From Oscheius tipulae (taxonomy: Eukaryota > Nematoda > Chromadorea > Rhabditida > Rhabditidae): a DNA stretch of 64,000 bases. Location of the stretch: the NCBI GenBank assembly GCA_037178975.1, contig JASJZH010000005.1, positions 8,394,501 through 8,458,500 of the forward strand. The letters run 5' to 3'. Positions 15,411 to 25,644 of this stretch are shown in pieces; position 1 is the first letter of the stretch, and every line of letters starts with the position of its first letter. The position numbers and the translations under genes were made by a program. The notes under the pieces were generated by a model that worked only from the letters and a program-made list of their open reading frames with translations, was not told the DNA's origin and made no database searches.

Positions 15411-15661
15411 TTTTTGCTTGGAAAAAGATTAGCTTTTTTAGTTTTTGTTGCATAAGGAATAAAACGTCTATATTTTCTTGACAGCGTTTTTCGAAAATCG
15501 GCGGCTCAAGTTTTTTTTCTGGCTTATGGTTATTGATATTGACACGTTCCTGAGGGTTTTTCAACCCGTTCATACATTTACAATTGGTTTTAAATCAAGT
15601 AAACAACCGCAAGTTGGCAAAACGGCTTAAAAACGCAACCGTCTATACTTCCTTGACAGAG

Positions 15662-17098
15662 TATATGAGCAGAGCTAGGAGACGTGGTAGACCATGACCT
15701 GAAAATTTTCTTTTCCATGATTCTTTTCTTTTCCAGGACAAAAATCTCATTCACCAACATTTGTTCATTTTTTTAATACTGTCCGTTCCGCTATAACTTT
15801 AGCTACCACGGAATGTTTAGATTGTGAGTACGAGGAGAAAAGACGCTGTGGTGACAGCCAACTATGCTTCGAGAGATGATCGTATTGGGGTGTACAAGCT
15901 GAAGAATGGCGAAGGAGTTTAGTGAGTTTAATTGAATCAGTTTAAGAATTGTACTATTCAGAGACTCACATCGGCGGAAGGACTCTGTTATGGTGTAACA
16001 TCCGGACAAACACTGGATTCGTTTAATATACAGTTTCAAAAAGTTGCTTCTTAAGAAGAGTAGGAACTGGTATGTGTTCATGGAACATGCCGGTAGCCAG
16101 AACTGGTATCTAAGAGGCGATGGCAGATATACCGGTCAGGGACAATGGGAGCAGCCTCAAGAAGAGATGGAGCTTCTGAATATGATCACGATAATATTAT
16201 GTGAATACGAAATAAAAAGGGAGATTGAAGAATAAATGAATGTTCCTTTAAAGGATTTGAAGGCGCGCCTATTTCTTCTCGTGGGTCTCGCCACGATTGT
16301 ACCGTATCGCGACGACCCTTTCTTCTTCTAGCCTAATTTTCTGAATTTCTAGCCCAATTTTTTTCCCCTGTATGTCGTTTTTTTCTATTTCTTTTCTGTC
16401 CTCTTTTCGTCTGGCATTTATGCATACATGCAAAAATAGCGTGTAACAGTGTTCGATCCCGTTGTGATATTATTGAAATTTTTTCTTAAACCTTCAGTCC
16501 TATTATCTTTTTTGACTATGTAAGCATAGTGCAATTGTTATTCTCTAGAAGTTCTTTTTCCGAGCGCCTTTCAGCGTATTCAGTCGAGCCTGGACACTAT
16601 TCTTATCGTCGGTAGCCCCTCCGACTCCTTTCTGCAAACTTTCCCTTTTCCGCTCAAAATTTCAACATTTATTCCGTTGAAAGTTAATACATAAAAGTGT
16701 CTCTAATCATTCGGCAGGACACATGATTTGAAATCGTGACTTTCCCACCGATTGAGCAGTAGTTTTTCGCTACCTACAAGACCTCTTGGCGCATTGTCCA
16801 CTTGACCACTTCTTACTGGACAACAACAAGTTCATAAATGATCATTTGACCCCGATAAACGCCAACTTGTAGCTAGGTTGGCAATAATTTTCTGTGGTCA
16901 AAATGATGTGTTTGCTTTCATGTCATCTGGAACGCCAAAAAGCCGGCACAAAGGGGGCCCAGTTGACAAGATAAACAGAGCACAAATAGGCGGTTTTGAC
17001 GTCTGGTCCGCCCATCGGGAATGATCATCGAGATACATTGCATAGGCATTGGACACACTCTTTTCTAGTCCCTTTCCTAAGTTTCAAATTTTGCAGGA
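15662..17098. other. Mostly non-coding stretch with a possible decayed Cys-containing gene
   Basis: Around 15808-15880 a short plus-strand frame reads ECLDCEYEEKRRCGDSQLCF. A frame at 16044-16235 encodes SQNWYLRGDGRYTGQGQWEQ. These could be scraps of one small gene, but no splice structure joins them. Otherwise I see nothing, apart from the left arm of an inverted repeat at 16261-16300. Confidence 0.3.
16261..16300 (+). repeat. Left arm of 40-bp distant inverted repeat
   Basis: The sequence AGGCGCGCCTATTTCTTCTC followed by GTGGGTCTCGCCACGATTGT is the reverse complement, with few changes, of 18556-18595. The arms lie 2.3 kb apart. They may be two independent pieces of a dispersed repeat; similar GGGTCTCGCCACG strings occur in Caenorhabditis repeats as I recall them. 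Confidence 0.6.
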
Positions 17099-19605
17099 AT
17101 GCTGCTATTTCTCACAATTTTCAACATTTTTGCAGCAGTAGCTGGCGTCCAGAAAGAGGTTAGTCAGACTTTCTCGCTATTCGAATTTATATTCAGGAAT
17201 ATAGTATAGACACTCCTTATAATGATCCAGTGAACCCATATGATTCTGTCAGTGTTGAACTCGTTCGGTCGAAAAGACAATGTTGTGCTATGTGCCAGTC
17301 ACAGGCTCACTGTAACTGTGGTGGTTGTCCAATGCCATCTGCTCCAGCTCCTGCTCCTGCAGCTCCTCCGGTATTCTGCTTTCTTTATTTAGTCTGTTTC
17401 AGAGCATCTGATATAATTCCTATAACGAAATTACAGTACCTAATATTGGCACAGCATAGAGATAACAATATAGGCGTAACAATATAGGCGTAACAGATTT
17501 TTGCGGTAGTCGTGTGCATGCCTAGTGGCACATTTCTAGCTGCGCGGGGTCCGAGTTCGGATCCCTTTTAGGAACGGAACATAGCGCTGTCTTTCAGTTC
17601 GCCTGTCCTGACCGCTGCCAGCCGATGTGTACTCGAAGCTGTGTCATGGGAACTGTAGGTTCTTATCGACTTCTCAATCAGATTCTAGGCCTCTTGCATT
17701 GACCGCTGTATGCCCGACTGTCTCCCGACGTGTGTAGAGCAAGTCACGGTAAGTGTGTGTTTTTTATGCCATTTGACTACCACTGGACCGGTCATCAAGG
17801 CTTCCGCAACGTTTCAAGTGAGTGACCGGACCATTTTAGGTCGTACGGCAGAGCACCTGCGTGCCCAGTTGTATGCCACAATGCCTCCCGAGTTGTGTCA
17901 GCGGAGTTCAGGCAAGAAATGTAACAATATCACAAAACTAATGTATAGGTCCAAGAGCAAAAAATCTGTGTCAAGCAGTGCATGCCAGCCTGTCAGCCAA
18001 TGTGCATCCGACAAGTTTATCCATCTTGTCCGGATAATTGTATGCCGAGCTGTGCCCCGAGCTGTTTCGCGGTATCCAATTATACAATTTGGATAGTCAC
18101 TATTCAGCCTCCACCACCACCGCCTCTTAACCAACCGCCGCCTCCCAGACCTACTTGCGTGGGACCTTGTATGCCTAGGTAACATACTTGAGTCTTTAAT
18201 TTATAATAGTTATTAGCTGTCAACCAGTATGTGTGGAAGCCGTCACTTGTAGTACTTGCACCAACAACTGTCCTTCGATCTGCCAGTAGGATGCCATAAT
18301 ATTTGTTTGAAGTACCAATTCAGACAAACGACATGCATTGACACCTGCATGCCGAGATGTCTACCAGCTTGTCTTCAGGCAGTTCAGGTAATTGACACGT
18401 TCAGTAACTGGGGTTGGCTGACCTGTTCTGTCAGGCCAAAGTTGTCGAACTGATCGCCACCAGGCCCTGGTCAGCCAAGTTGGATTCGTGACGGGAAGCT
18501 GGACGGCTAAATTCCGTCAAGATCGGAAAACCAAAAAACTGTCAAAAGACACCTTATAATCGTGGCGAGACCCGCTAGAATAAATAGGCGCGCCTCCAAT
18601 ATGGCCAGAAAGTGTGGCCACATCAGAGCGCGGAAGGTTCAATTTTGCAACAAAAAAATACCCCACCCCTATCCAGGCTGCCGCAATTATCAAGTGGAAA
18701 CTTGCCTTTTTCAGGTCCGTGTCCGCGCATGTGATTCCGCCTGCATGCCAAGGTTAGTTTCCCTCATAATAATTTTGTTAAGAAATAATTTCCAGCTGTG
18801 AACAAGTCTGTGTCGCCAACATCCAGTCGTGTCCAATGCAGTGCCGTCCAATGTGTACCAATGCGTGTGTAGCTCAGGTAAGATTCTGCTGTTTCTCAAA
18901 AAGCTTTTCAGTTCGCCGCCGTTCCTGCTCCAACTTGCCAATCGAGCTGCATGCCAGCCTGTACTCCATGTATTACCAGATTTCCTCCCTAGAATACTTT
19001 GAGTTTTAGCTTGCATGCAACAAGTCTGTCCTCAGCAGTGTCTTCCGATGTGCACAAATTCTTGTGTGAACCAATTCTCTGTGCAGATGGCTCCAGCTCC
19101 GATGGCTGCACCTGCTCCCCCACTGGCACCTCCATCGCGGCCGCCAGCCCCGAGTTGCATCCCTCAATGCATTCCCCAGTGTCTTCCAAGCTGTCTAAAA
19201 CAACGTAAACGAGCTTTCCGAACCTGAGCATGATTCTCTTTTCTTTTCTGTCTGTACAATGAAGCTAATATTTGCATGGTGTGCTGCCCCAACATATTTT
19301 AATCAAATTTTCCAGATTCGGAGGTGACAGTAACATGTGGGAAGCCTTGTCTCTGTCCCGCGGGATACGTGCAATGCGCTCCTGACACCTGTTGCTTGAA
19401 ATACAAAAATATGGCCAAGAAGTTCCGCAAGGCGAAAAAAATTGGAATTTTAAGAAGTCCTGCTATGAATGCAACTATGAATGATACGGAGAGTGTGGTC
19501 GAGGTAAGAGTCCTTTCTTCTAATAAAATTCTTAAGGATCCATTAATGGACGAGCCGATCGACTATCAGGCACTAAAAGAGGAAATGGCTACAGCTCAGC
19601 CTTGA
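17099..19605 (+). CDS. Secreted CX3CX3C-repeat protein, exon-modular (APPG/ABU-PQN-like)
   Basis: The start ATG follows a TTTTGCAG acceptor by 2 bp and opens a signal peptide, MLLFLTIFNIFAAVAG. Exons then include 17197-17370, 17598-17654, 17689-17748, 17840-17911 and further ones to the stop at 19605. Most exons encode one module of about 20 residues with the pattern C-x3-CMP-x-C-x-P-x-C, such as CIDRCMPDCLPTC and CVPSCMPQCLPSC. Proline/alanine-rich linkers separate some modules. The C-terminal exon carries CGKPCLCPAGYVQCAPDTCC and a lysine-rich tail. The 36-bp intron at about 18074 and the one at 19504 are uncertain because the frame stays open through both. CX3CX3C repeats characterise the C. 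elegans ABU/PQN proteins of the pharyngeal cuticle, so a structural extracellular role is inferred. One intron uses a GC donor (17912). Confidence 0.75.
17515..17580 (+). repeat. Degenerate tRNA-like fragment in intron
   Basis: B-box-like GAGTTCGGATCC (17553) preceded by CCTAGTGGCAC, which resembles the opening of the copy at 39897-39973. Weak, probably a decayed SINE. Confidence 0.35.
18556..18595 (+). repeat. Right arm of 40-bp distant inverted repeat
   Basis: ATAATCGTGGCGAGACCCGC and following bases to AGGCGCGCCT mirror 16261-16300. It lies in an intron of the Cys-rich gene. Nearby are small palindromes (GACCAGGCCCTGGTC at about 18469). Confidence 0.6.
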
Positions 19606-19718
19606 AACGGGGACTCCATCTATTTATTGTTTGTACAGAAGAGATAGAAAGTACTCACACAGTGAGATAGCCAGAAAAAAAATCTTTTATTACATGTGAT
19701 TTTCTACAAGGTACACTT

Positions 19719-20407
19719 CTAGTGGTCGAGCTCAGCATCCTTGGTCTTGGCCTCCTCTCTGAATTTTTTCAGGGCCTCGAGCTGTTTATCATTGAGGGAA
19801 TGGACGAGGTCGTTCAGCTTAGCCTCCTTCTCGGAGTCACTTGAATTAACGGTCAGCGTTGTATATAAGGAAACTAACGAGGCAGCAAGGAACTCCTTGC
19901 ATAGGAGAGAGCGGGCGCACTTGCGAGCGGCATCCTTGACCTCCTCGTCCTCGTGCTCCAGACGCTGTCCCATCCAGACGCTGAACTTGACGGTTCTCTC
20001 AGCAAGCTTGTGGATCTTGGCCTGCAAAAAATCTTGAGTCAAGCAGAATTCGGAGAGCGCCAAATCAATTTTTCACACCAACCACTGTAGTATACTTCGA
20101 GAGCTAACAAAGTTGGTGCGCACTTTAAAGTGGAAATTGCTCATTTTCTTATTACGCACCAACTCTTATATCGTTCTAAGAATTGGTGCGCCGGCATTCA
20201 GTTCTGATTAGGACCGACCTTGGTGTCAGCGTCCTGATCAGCGAAGAGAGCCTCGATCTTAGGGAGCTTCTGGTCGGCAGGGACGGAGTGGTCAATCAGA
20301 ATAGCCAGGGCATCTTTTCCGTGAGCACGAGCGGACTCGGGCAGGGAGTGGAGAACGGCTTGGGTCTTGTTGGCCTTGGCGATGAATCCTTCCCAGTTGA
20401 CAGTCAT
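19719..20407 (-). CDS. Small helical nematode protein, copy A (150 aa)
   Basis: Exons 20407-20219, 20021-19879 and 19839-19719 give 151 codons; the second intron is 39 bp. The protein begins MTVNWEGFIAKANKTQ and has no signal peptide. It is predicted to be almost entirely helical and charged, with CARSLLCKEFL in the middle and the C-terminus EAKTKDAELDH. It is a clear paralogue of copy B at 22248-22777: same start, same intron 1 position, similar block SD(A)SEKEAKLN. I cannot assign the family. The helical, lysine/glutamate-rich C-terminal half is faintly like SXP/RAL-2 (DUF148) proteins, but those are secreted. Intron 1 contains GCGCACCAACT MITE sequence. Confidence 0.8.
20111..20191. mobile_element. 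GCGCACCAACT-type palindromic repeat in intron
   Basis: Three copies of the core appear: GTTGGTGCGCAC (20112), ACGCACCAACTC (20154) and AATTGGTGCGCC (20181). The last two form a 38-nt hairpin. It lies within intron 1 of copy A, as a degraded or nested MITE. Confidence 0.5.
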
Positions 20408-20489
20408 GATCCTGGAAAAAATACTTGGAGTTTTGTATAGAAGAGCGGAGAAGAGCTCTCTGATATTGGAGTGGTCCTTTTTAAGCAAA

Positions 20490-22240
20490 CTGCCTTTTAT
20501 ATGACTCGGGATGAATGCTCGCTTATCTCAAATGGATAACCATCATACCCGGAGAAAAATAAAAGATAAGGATACAGAGTGCCTTGATGTAAACAACTCC
20601 GAGTTCTTTGCGATCTGTTTTGTGAAGGTTGGAAGAGCATAAAGACTTTTCAGGTAAGTATATCTTTAATCAAATCTGCTCGCGATCATAGATTCATCTA
20701 CACAGGCTTGGCAACCTCTCCATCAAATATGTTAGTGGAGTTAAAAAAGTGGATATTATGATCTGGGAACATTTTCGCTTGTAACTTCAGAAAATAAATT
20801 TAGGGCCTTTTTATACTCAGGTAGTACCAAATTTTCTCAACTGAGCAATTGTCTACAGGTGTGACATCATCTTTTTCAAACTTGATGGGATAAAATTGAC
20901 GTCTGGGTATCTGCTTCAAACTCCCCATTTTTGAAGATACTGTATTCGTTTGTACAAATCAGACTTGTTATCATCGGAAGTTTCTGTCGCCCACGGTTAA
21001 AAATTATGACGATGCCAAATATCTTGTAGTTAAGCCACGGAAGTGTTAGCTTTCCAAGAAATCTGCAACAAACACTTTTTTTATCTCTACGTGTCATTTT
21101 ATCACGCAACAGGACCGAAGTACGGACATCGTTCCGCAGAACTTTATTGTGCTCTCAGCCCATTAAAGAATTCATCTCCGTGGCAAACAGGACTTTATGG
21201 AGCGTCGGAATGTCTCTTTTTTCCCGTGCGCACATAGATTCTAAAACTGTTCGCTAATTGCTCGGCTTATCTTGCAGTTAGGATAAGAGAGACGAAACAC
21301 GTATTAGGAACAAAGAACCCTGTTATATCGCGGCTGTTCGTGGCAACGAAAAAGAAAAGAATGGCAAACAAGGTTCGGATATCATGGACATGGTAAATAT
21401 TTGCAAGGTTTTATTTGCTTCGAGAGATTTAACAGCATTATCTTATCTTTGGTTTTTGTGATGATCCCACTTGGAGCATCTGAACGAACATATCTCGCTA
21501 CTACTAAAGTGCAATGGTGTCCGTCCGTGCGTCACCACGAGAAAAAAGCTGGCAAGTCATGGCATGTCAAGAACTAAGTTGACAAGTCAGCTTTGGGGGA
21601 ACTTGGAGAAGCGGCGAAGCCGTCGTAGACGGCTGGTTGAGGATTAAATTGTCCTCGCGTCTCTGTCTGTGTGTGTCTGTCTGAAGCCAATATTGTCATT
21701 AGTATGCACTATTTTGTGCGTACACTAATTGTTTGCAAGTCAAGCCAAATCGAGCCAGTTTGGGAGATAGCTTCGTTGGGAGGATGTTGCTCCTGTCACG
21801 GTACCTCGATTGGAGGGAAAGGGTCACGACAGTTGGACAGAAGCAAATAGAAATCGAGCAGTTTTGGAAGAATCAGATTATTACTGAGCCCCGAAGGGGC
21901 GTAGCCTAACTTGTATTACAAAATAGGCACATCAAACCCCCGCAACTATTCTATCATTTTTAGAACATCATACATCTGTTGAGAAGCTATACTTATCTCC
22001 GTTGCCATGCTTTCCGCGGCAGCTCAGAGTGGCGCCTTATATAACGAATATTTGGTCCCGAGAAGGTACGGGTTCACCGTTAGTCGAGCCGGTATATCTC
22101 GGCGTAGTAACACGCGCATTGTGTTTCTTAATTTTGTTGACAAAATGAAGCGTTGTTAGTCTTTTTAAAATCCAAAAGCGATAAGAACACAATAGATATT
22201 AGAAAAGTTTATTTACAACGCAGATCTGTTTTGGCAGTGA
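20490..22240. other. Non-coding stretch between paralogues
   Basis: No credible coding exon on either strand. Local features are a small hairpin GAAGCCGTCGTAGACGGCT near 21613 and CCCCGAAGGGGC near 21892. Nothing is recognised as a mobile element. Confidence 0.4.
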
Positions 22241-22247
22241 ATTCTCT

Positions 22248-22777
22248 CTAAGCTTCAATGGTGACTTTGTCCTGAAAAATACCATGCCAACGTTTAGATA
22301 GGCAAAGTTACATCAGCTTCGGCCTTAAACTTCTTGAAAGCAGCGATTTGCGTATCATTCAATCCGGCGACAAGGGCGTTCAGCTTAGCCTCTTTTTCGG
22401 CATCAGAGGCCTGAACAAACTCGGGACATACGAGAAGACGAACGAAGGAGCGACAACCCTCACGAACAGTCTCCTCCTCTTGAGCGAGTCTCTGCTTTGT
22501 CCATGCTCCTACGGCAGCTACCTTCTCAGCAGCCTTGTGCAGGAAGGCCTAGAATTTTTGTTGATCCTGAAATCGGATAGACTACCTTGGCCTTTTCGTC
22601 CTGAACACCAGCAATGAGCTCGTCAACTTTAGCGACCTTGTCAGCTGGCTCAAGCTGGGCATTTCCGAGAATCTTGAAAGCTTCGATCAGCTTGGTTCGG
22701 GTACCCTCGGGAAGAGAGCGAAGGAAATCTCTGACTCCGTTGGAGGCCTTGATGATACCTTCCCAGTTGACAGTCAT
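22248..22777 (-). CDS. Small helical nematode protein, copy B (150 aa); donor of captured fragment
   Basis: Exons 22777-22586, 22548-22312 and 22271-22248 give 151 codons, ending DDKVTIEA. It opens MTVNWEGIIKASNGVRDFLR, cytosolic or nuclear in appearance, with no signal peptide and a helical, charged composition. It is paralogous to copy A and shares the phase-0 first intron after ...K-A. A minus-strand AATAAA lies about 40 bp past the stop. Its 270-bp upstream spacer runs back to the stop codon of the GPCR gene on the same strand. That spacer plus most of exon 1 was copied into the Tc1 element at 14.1-15.7 kb. Function is unknown; a weak SXP/RAL-2-like flavour only. Confidence 0.82.
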
Positions 22778-23050
22778 TTTCCTATAAAATTTTGTTGTGG
22801 AGTTGCAAGAGATGATGCAAGAGAAGTTATCGGAGAGAGGAAACTGATATATCGGTCCGCCAATGCCACCTTTATACAACACTTCTGCTTACGTGGCATT
22901 GTTTTTCAGATCAGCCGCGCTTATTCACAAGAGCAATCTGTCAAGAAAGGAACTAAAAAACCATAGGCAAACAAGGGTCGCTTTGCTTACTTGGCATTCT
23001 GAGTCACAACTTGATATCTGCAACGTTTTTATACAAATGTACAAGTTATG
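22778..23050 (-). promoter_or_regulatory. Promoter/leader spacer of helical gene B
   Basis: The 273-bp spacer between the GPCR stop codon and the ATG of gene B must hold its promoter and 5' leader, unless the two are an operon. Near the gene it carries a TATATCAGTTTCC string and a GTTGTATAAAGG TATA-like box (minus strand, about 22876). The segment is preserved almost intact in the transposon copy. Confidence 0.5.
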
Positions 23051-24422
23051 TTAAAAATCAGTATTTCGCCTCGTTTTCCTCGACAACTCAAACTTTTCAT
23101 CGTAGAAATGATTGATTTGGTCGAAATGATCGTCAAGCGACAGCGGCACGTTGACTACTGAAGTCTTCTGTCTCCTCAATTTGACCATAATAATCAAAGG
23201 CATGAACAGGCCGTACAGGTACGACTGGAAGAAAACGAGCTCGACCCAGACAGCCGTATCGAATCTATTTCTGTCGGGCACGAATACTGGGAAAAAAACG
23301 AAACAGCCGAACTGAAGGAGATTGAGAAAGAAATGGGTACCAAAACATGGTAAAAGGGCATCCATTATTTTCTTGTTCTCTGCTAGCTGAAAAAGAAAAG
23401 TTAGTAGGAACAGGAATACGTTAGTTACCTGATATTTTTTGCTAAGATTAGCGTTGGGTTTCACCTTGGCACCGCATTTGTTATACAAAAGAGTTGTCGC
23501 GAATAGTATCAAGGTGAATATTTCGAAGAATAGGTAGAATCGGCGCAGCCACTAAAAACTTTCTTTTTATCTACAAATAAGCAAAGATTTTCGCAATGTT
23601 CAGAGGACAAGACTGAAAAGTTGACTAGAAAGGCAGAATGTCCAAATGGACAATTTTTTTGAACTTAGTTTAATTTTATAAACTGATAATTGAATCGCTC
23701 GAAAGCCTGCGCGATTTGTGCCGCAAAGGTTCGAAGTGTGAGGAAATATTTTTTTACCTCGATAGGCTCAGCATTGCCTTTCGTCGTTACCGTGCTGAGA
23801 ATCTGGCTGTCCGACCAATCTGCGCGAATCAGCACTAGATAAATCCATGACCCTCCATTTATGAGTGTCTGGAACTTTTGTCGGCAAAAAACGAAACCTT
23901 ACTGAAGCTATGGTAAGGCTGAGACCCAAATGGTTTTTCTTAGATTTTTCTATAAAGGTCGGTGCTACGGTCGCAATGAGCCTCTCGAGAAAAATTATGA
24001 CAATTGAGACTGTTTGGAAAGTGGCTCCGATTCCAGGAATAGCTCGAAGGGTTAGTCCAATTTTGGCGGGAAGCACATATGAGCAGGGATCATCGTGGTG
24101 TATTGAAAACCTAAATTCATTTGTAAGATTTAACGTGGGATGTACCTGATAAAATCAAAAATATACACAATTAGGAAGCCCGCCGGAACCTCGATTGTCC
24201 AAAACATGTGGTTCAAGAATAGGACTTTAGTGGAAGGCGAAGGCATCCATCGCATCGTCTGAGACACATTTACAACCAAAAATATAAAAATTCCACCTTT
24301 TTCATGAGAAACAACGAGCTGATAATAACGCAGATAAGACACAGGCTAGCCTTCAAAGCAAGTCCTAGCCGGAAAACTTTGCTCTGTGCGAAGACGGCAG
24401 CTTCCTGGCAAAGAGGATCCAT
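23051..24422 (-). CDS. Serpentine chemoreceptor (7TM GPCR, srab/sra-like), 338 aa
   Basis: Six exons (24422-24297, 24258-24146, 24110-23903, 23868-23758, 23551-23429, 23386-23051) give 339 codons. The short N-terminus MDPLCQEAAVFAQSK leads into TM1 (LALKASLCLICVIISSLF). TM3 ends in FLERLIATVAPTFIEKSKK, the E-R-x-x-A-T signature of Sra-superfamily receptors. The third intracellular loop has NLSKKYQLAENKKIMDALLP, typical of Sra/Srab (xSxKYQxxEN). A polar tail of about 40 residues closes the protein. Such receptors sit on the cilia of chemosensory neurons and signal through G proteins; the ligand is unknown. It lies 273 bp upstream of helical gene B on the same strand. Confidence 0.85.
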
Positions 24423-24429
24423 GTGCGTG

Positions 24430-25380
24430 TAGCTCTAGGTTAAAGTATACTTCTTGTAATTAAACATCCTCCAAGAGCAATTTTGACTAATTGAGCTTAC
24501 AAACTATCGGTCTAAGTGCGATCAAAATATGCAATAAGAAGAAAGATGACAATCTGCGTCAGAGGTCATAGCTAAAGGGAGCCGAGTTAAATCCTCCACT
24601 TGGGGAACAGCTGGTTCTCACGCATATTTGGCGAGTGTTTTGCAGCAAAAGCCCGCAAAAGGAAGAAGATCAGTAACGATAAAATGGAGTCATTAGCTAT
24701 GATACTCTGCGGAAAATTCTTTGATCATGACATTTAGCGGGAACTGATTCGTTTTGTGTTGTTTCCAGCTATTCTTATGTTACGTAGGGGAACCTAATGA
24801 AAGAGCAAAGGTTTTAGTATTCGTAGCATGATTCGGCCACGTTTCATCAAAAGAGACGAGAGGCTGAAAAGGGGTTGACTCTGCTTGCAAATTGCTACCT
24901 CGGAGGGGCACATGTGCAACAATGAAAAAGTGCACTCTAAGCACAATTGGGCGATACAAATGATTGTGGGACTTCAGAATATAGACTAGACTTCCGGGAC
25001 CGGCTTGATGAGCCATATGAATGACATCCTAACATATTAACGATGTTCACGAGCGACCAATTTGAATACATATGCGCTCATGATCAAGCCGTAACACAAT
25101 TTTCTGATACTAGAGTACAAAAATGGATAATGAGACACGGGTAGCCAGGCTTGGGCACCGTGACTCTCGACGACAGATGTGTTAATCACATGTTTTCAGG
25201 AGGATTCTCGTGTTTGTTTGAGAAGGTCATACATCAAGATATCAATTTCAGGCAGAAAATGATGACAGATTACTCAAATCGTCTAGTTGAATCAGCTAGG
25301 AAGCGTGAAAATAGTACAAGGAAGTGATCGGAATTTATTGAATGAAGTCTGCAACCTATATTTTAGTATTTGTCTTGAGA
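24430..25380. other. Non-coding or unrecognised stretch
   Basis: A minus-strand frame at 24780-25016 is open for 78 codons but has no recognisable domain or splice support. No other feature is seen here. Confidence 0.35.
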
Positions 25381-25384
25381 AAGA

Positions 25385-25520
25385 GTGTGGAGTTACACAT
25401 ATTGCAAGTTTTCACAGCGGTGTTTCATGATTGCTTTTTGCCGAGATGCACAAATTTTCTGTACTCCTGCTAATGTTTCGCTGTACAGGAAAAAACTTGC
25501 AATATGTGTAACTCCACACT
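25385..25520. mobile_element. 136-bp hairpin element with 28-bp perfect inverted repeats
   Basis: GTGTGGAGTTACACATATTG continuing to AAGTTTT (from 25385) is exactly reversed at 25493-25520, leaving about 80 bp between the arms. It is non-coding and can fold as a long hairpin. It abuts the decayed GlcNAc-transferase exon, in what would have been that gene copy's intron. Confidence 0.75.
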
Positions 25521-25522
25521 TT

Positions 25523-25640
25523 TTCATCGGACAAAAAATTGCTACGTTTGGGAATTGAACGACTTCTTGCACTTTCGGATCTTGTTCTACGGCTAAAGAT
25601 CGGCATTTAAAGAGGTCACAGCTGTTTCCATTACCTGAAA
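25523..25640 (-). pseudogene. Decayed inverted copy of GlcNAc-transferase I exon 2
   Basis: On the minus strand, after a GATTTCAG acceptor, the DNA aligns with exon 2 of the gene at 26918-29793. METAVTSL matches VETAVISS, and after a frameshift LAVEQDPKVQEVVQ matches LAIEEEPKVQEIVQ. The match continues into the start of the intron (GTAGCAATTTT against GTAACAACTTT). The frameshift puts two TAG codons in the original frame. I do not find exons 1 or 3 nearby, so it looks like a single-exon fragment. Confidence 0.75.
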
Positions 25641-25644
25641 TCAA

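Larger units (their letters stand above)
14079..15661 (+). mobile_element. Tc1/mariner element with a captured host-gene fragment
   Basis: Terminal inverted repeats of 70 bp (14079-14148 and 15592-15661; three mismatches by eye) begin CTCTGTCAAGGAAGTATAGA. TA lies directly outside the right end and two bases outside the left. A TIR-tip-like copy sits internally at about 15463-15485. The interior holds decayed Tc1-like transposase: IFSDERKFNCDGPDN with the first catalytic Asp, then RNFGCGSVMCWA (to 14695); after 15146 come IHTAR and WSARSPDLNIVENVW with the final acidic residue. Between them, 14696-15145 is replaced by a near-copy of 22601-23051 from this same window, so the segment with the second catalytic Asp is missing. 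The element cannot encode a complete transposase. Confidence 0.85.

Noticed and set aside
24780-25016. Minus-strand 78-codon frame with DETWPNHATN
   Set aside because: Could be transposase debris, but no inverted repeats or catalytic blocks were found around it.
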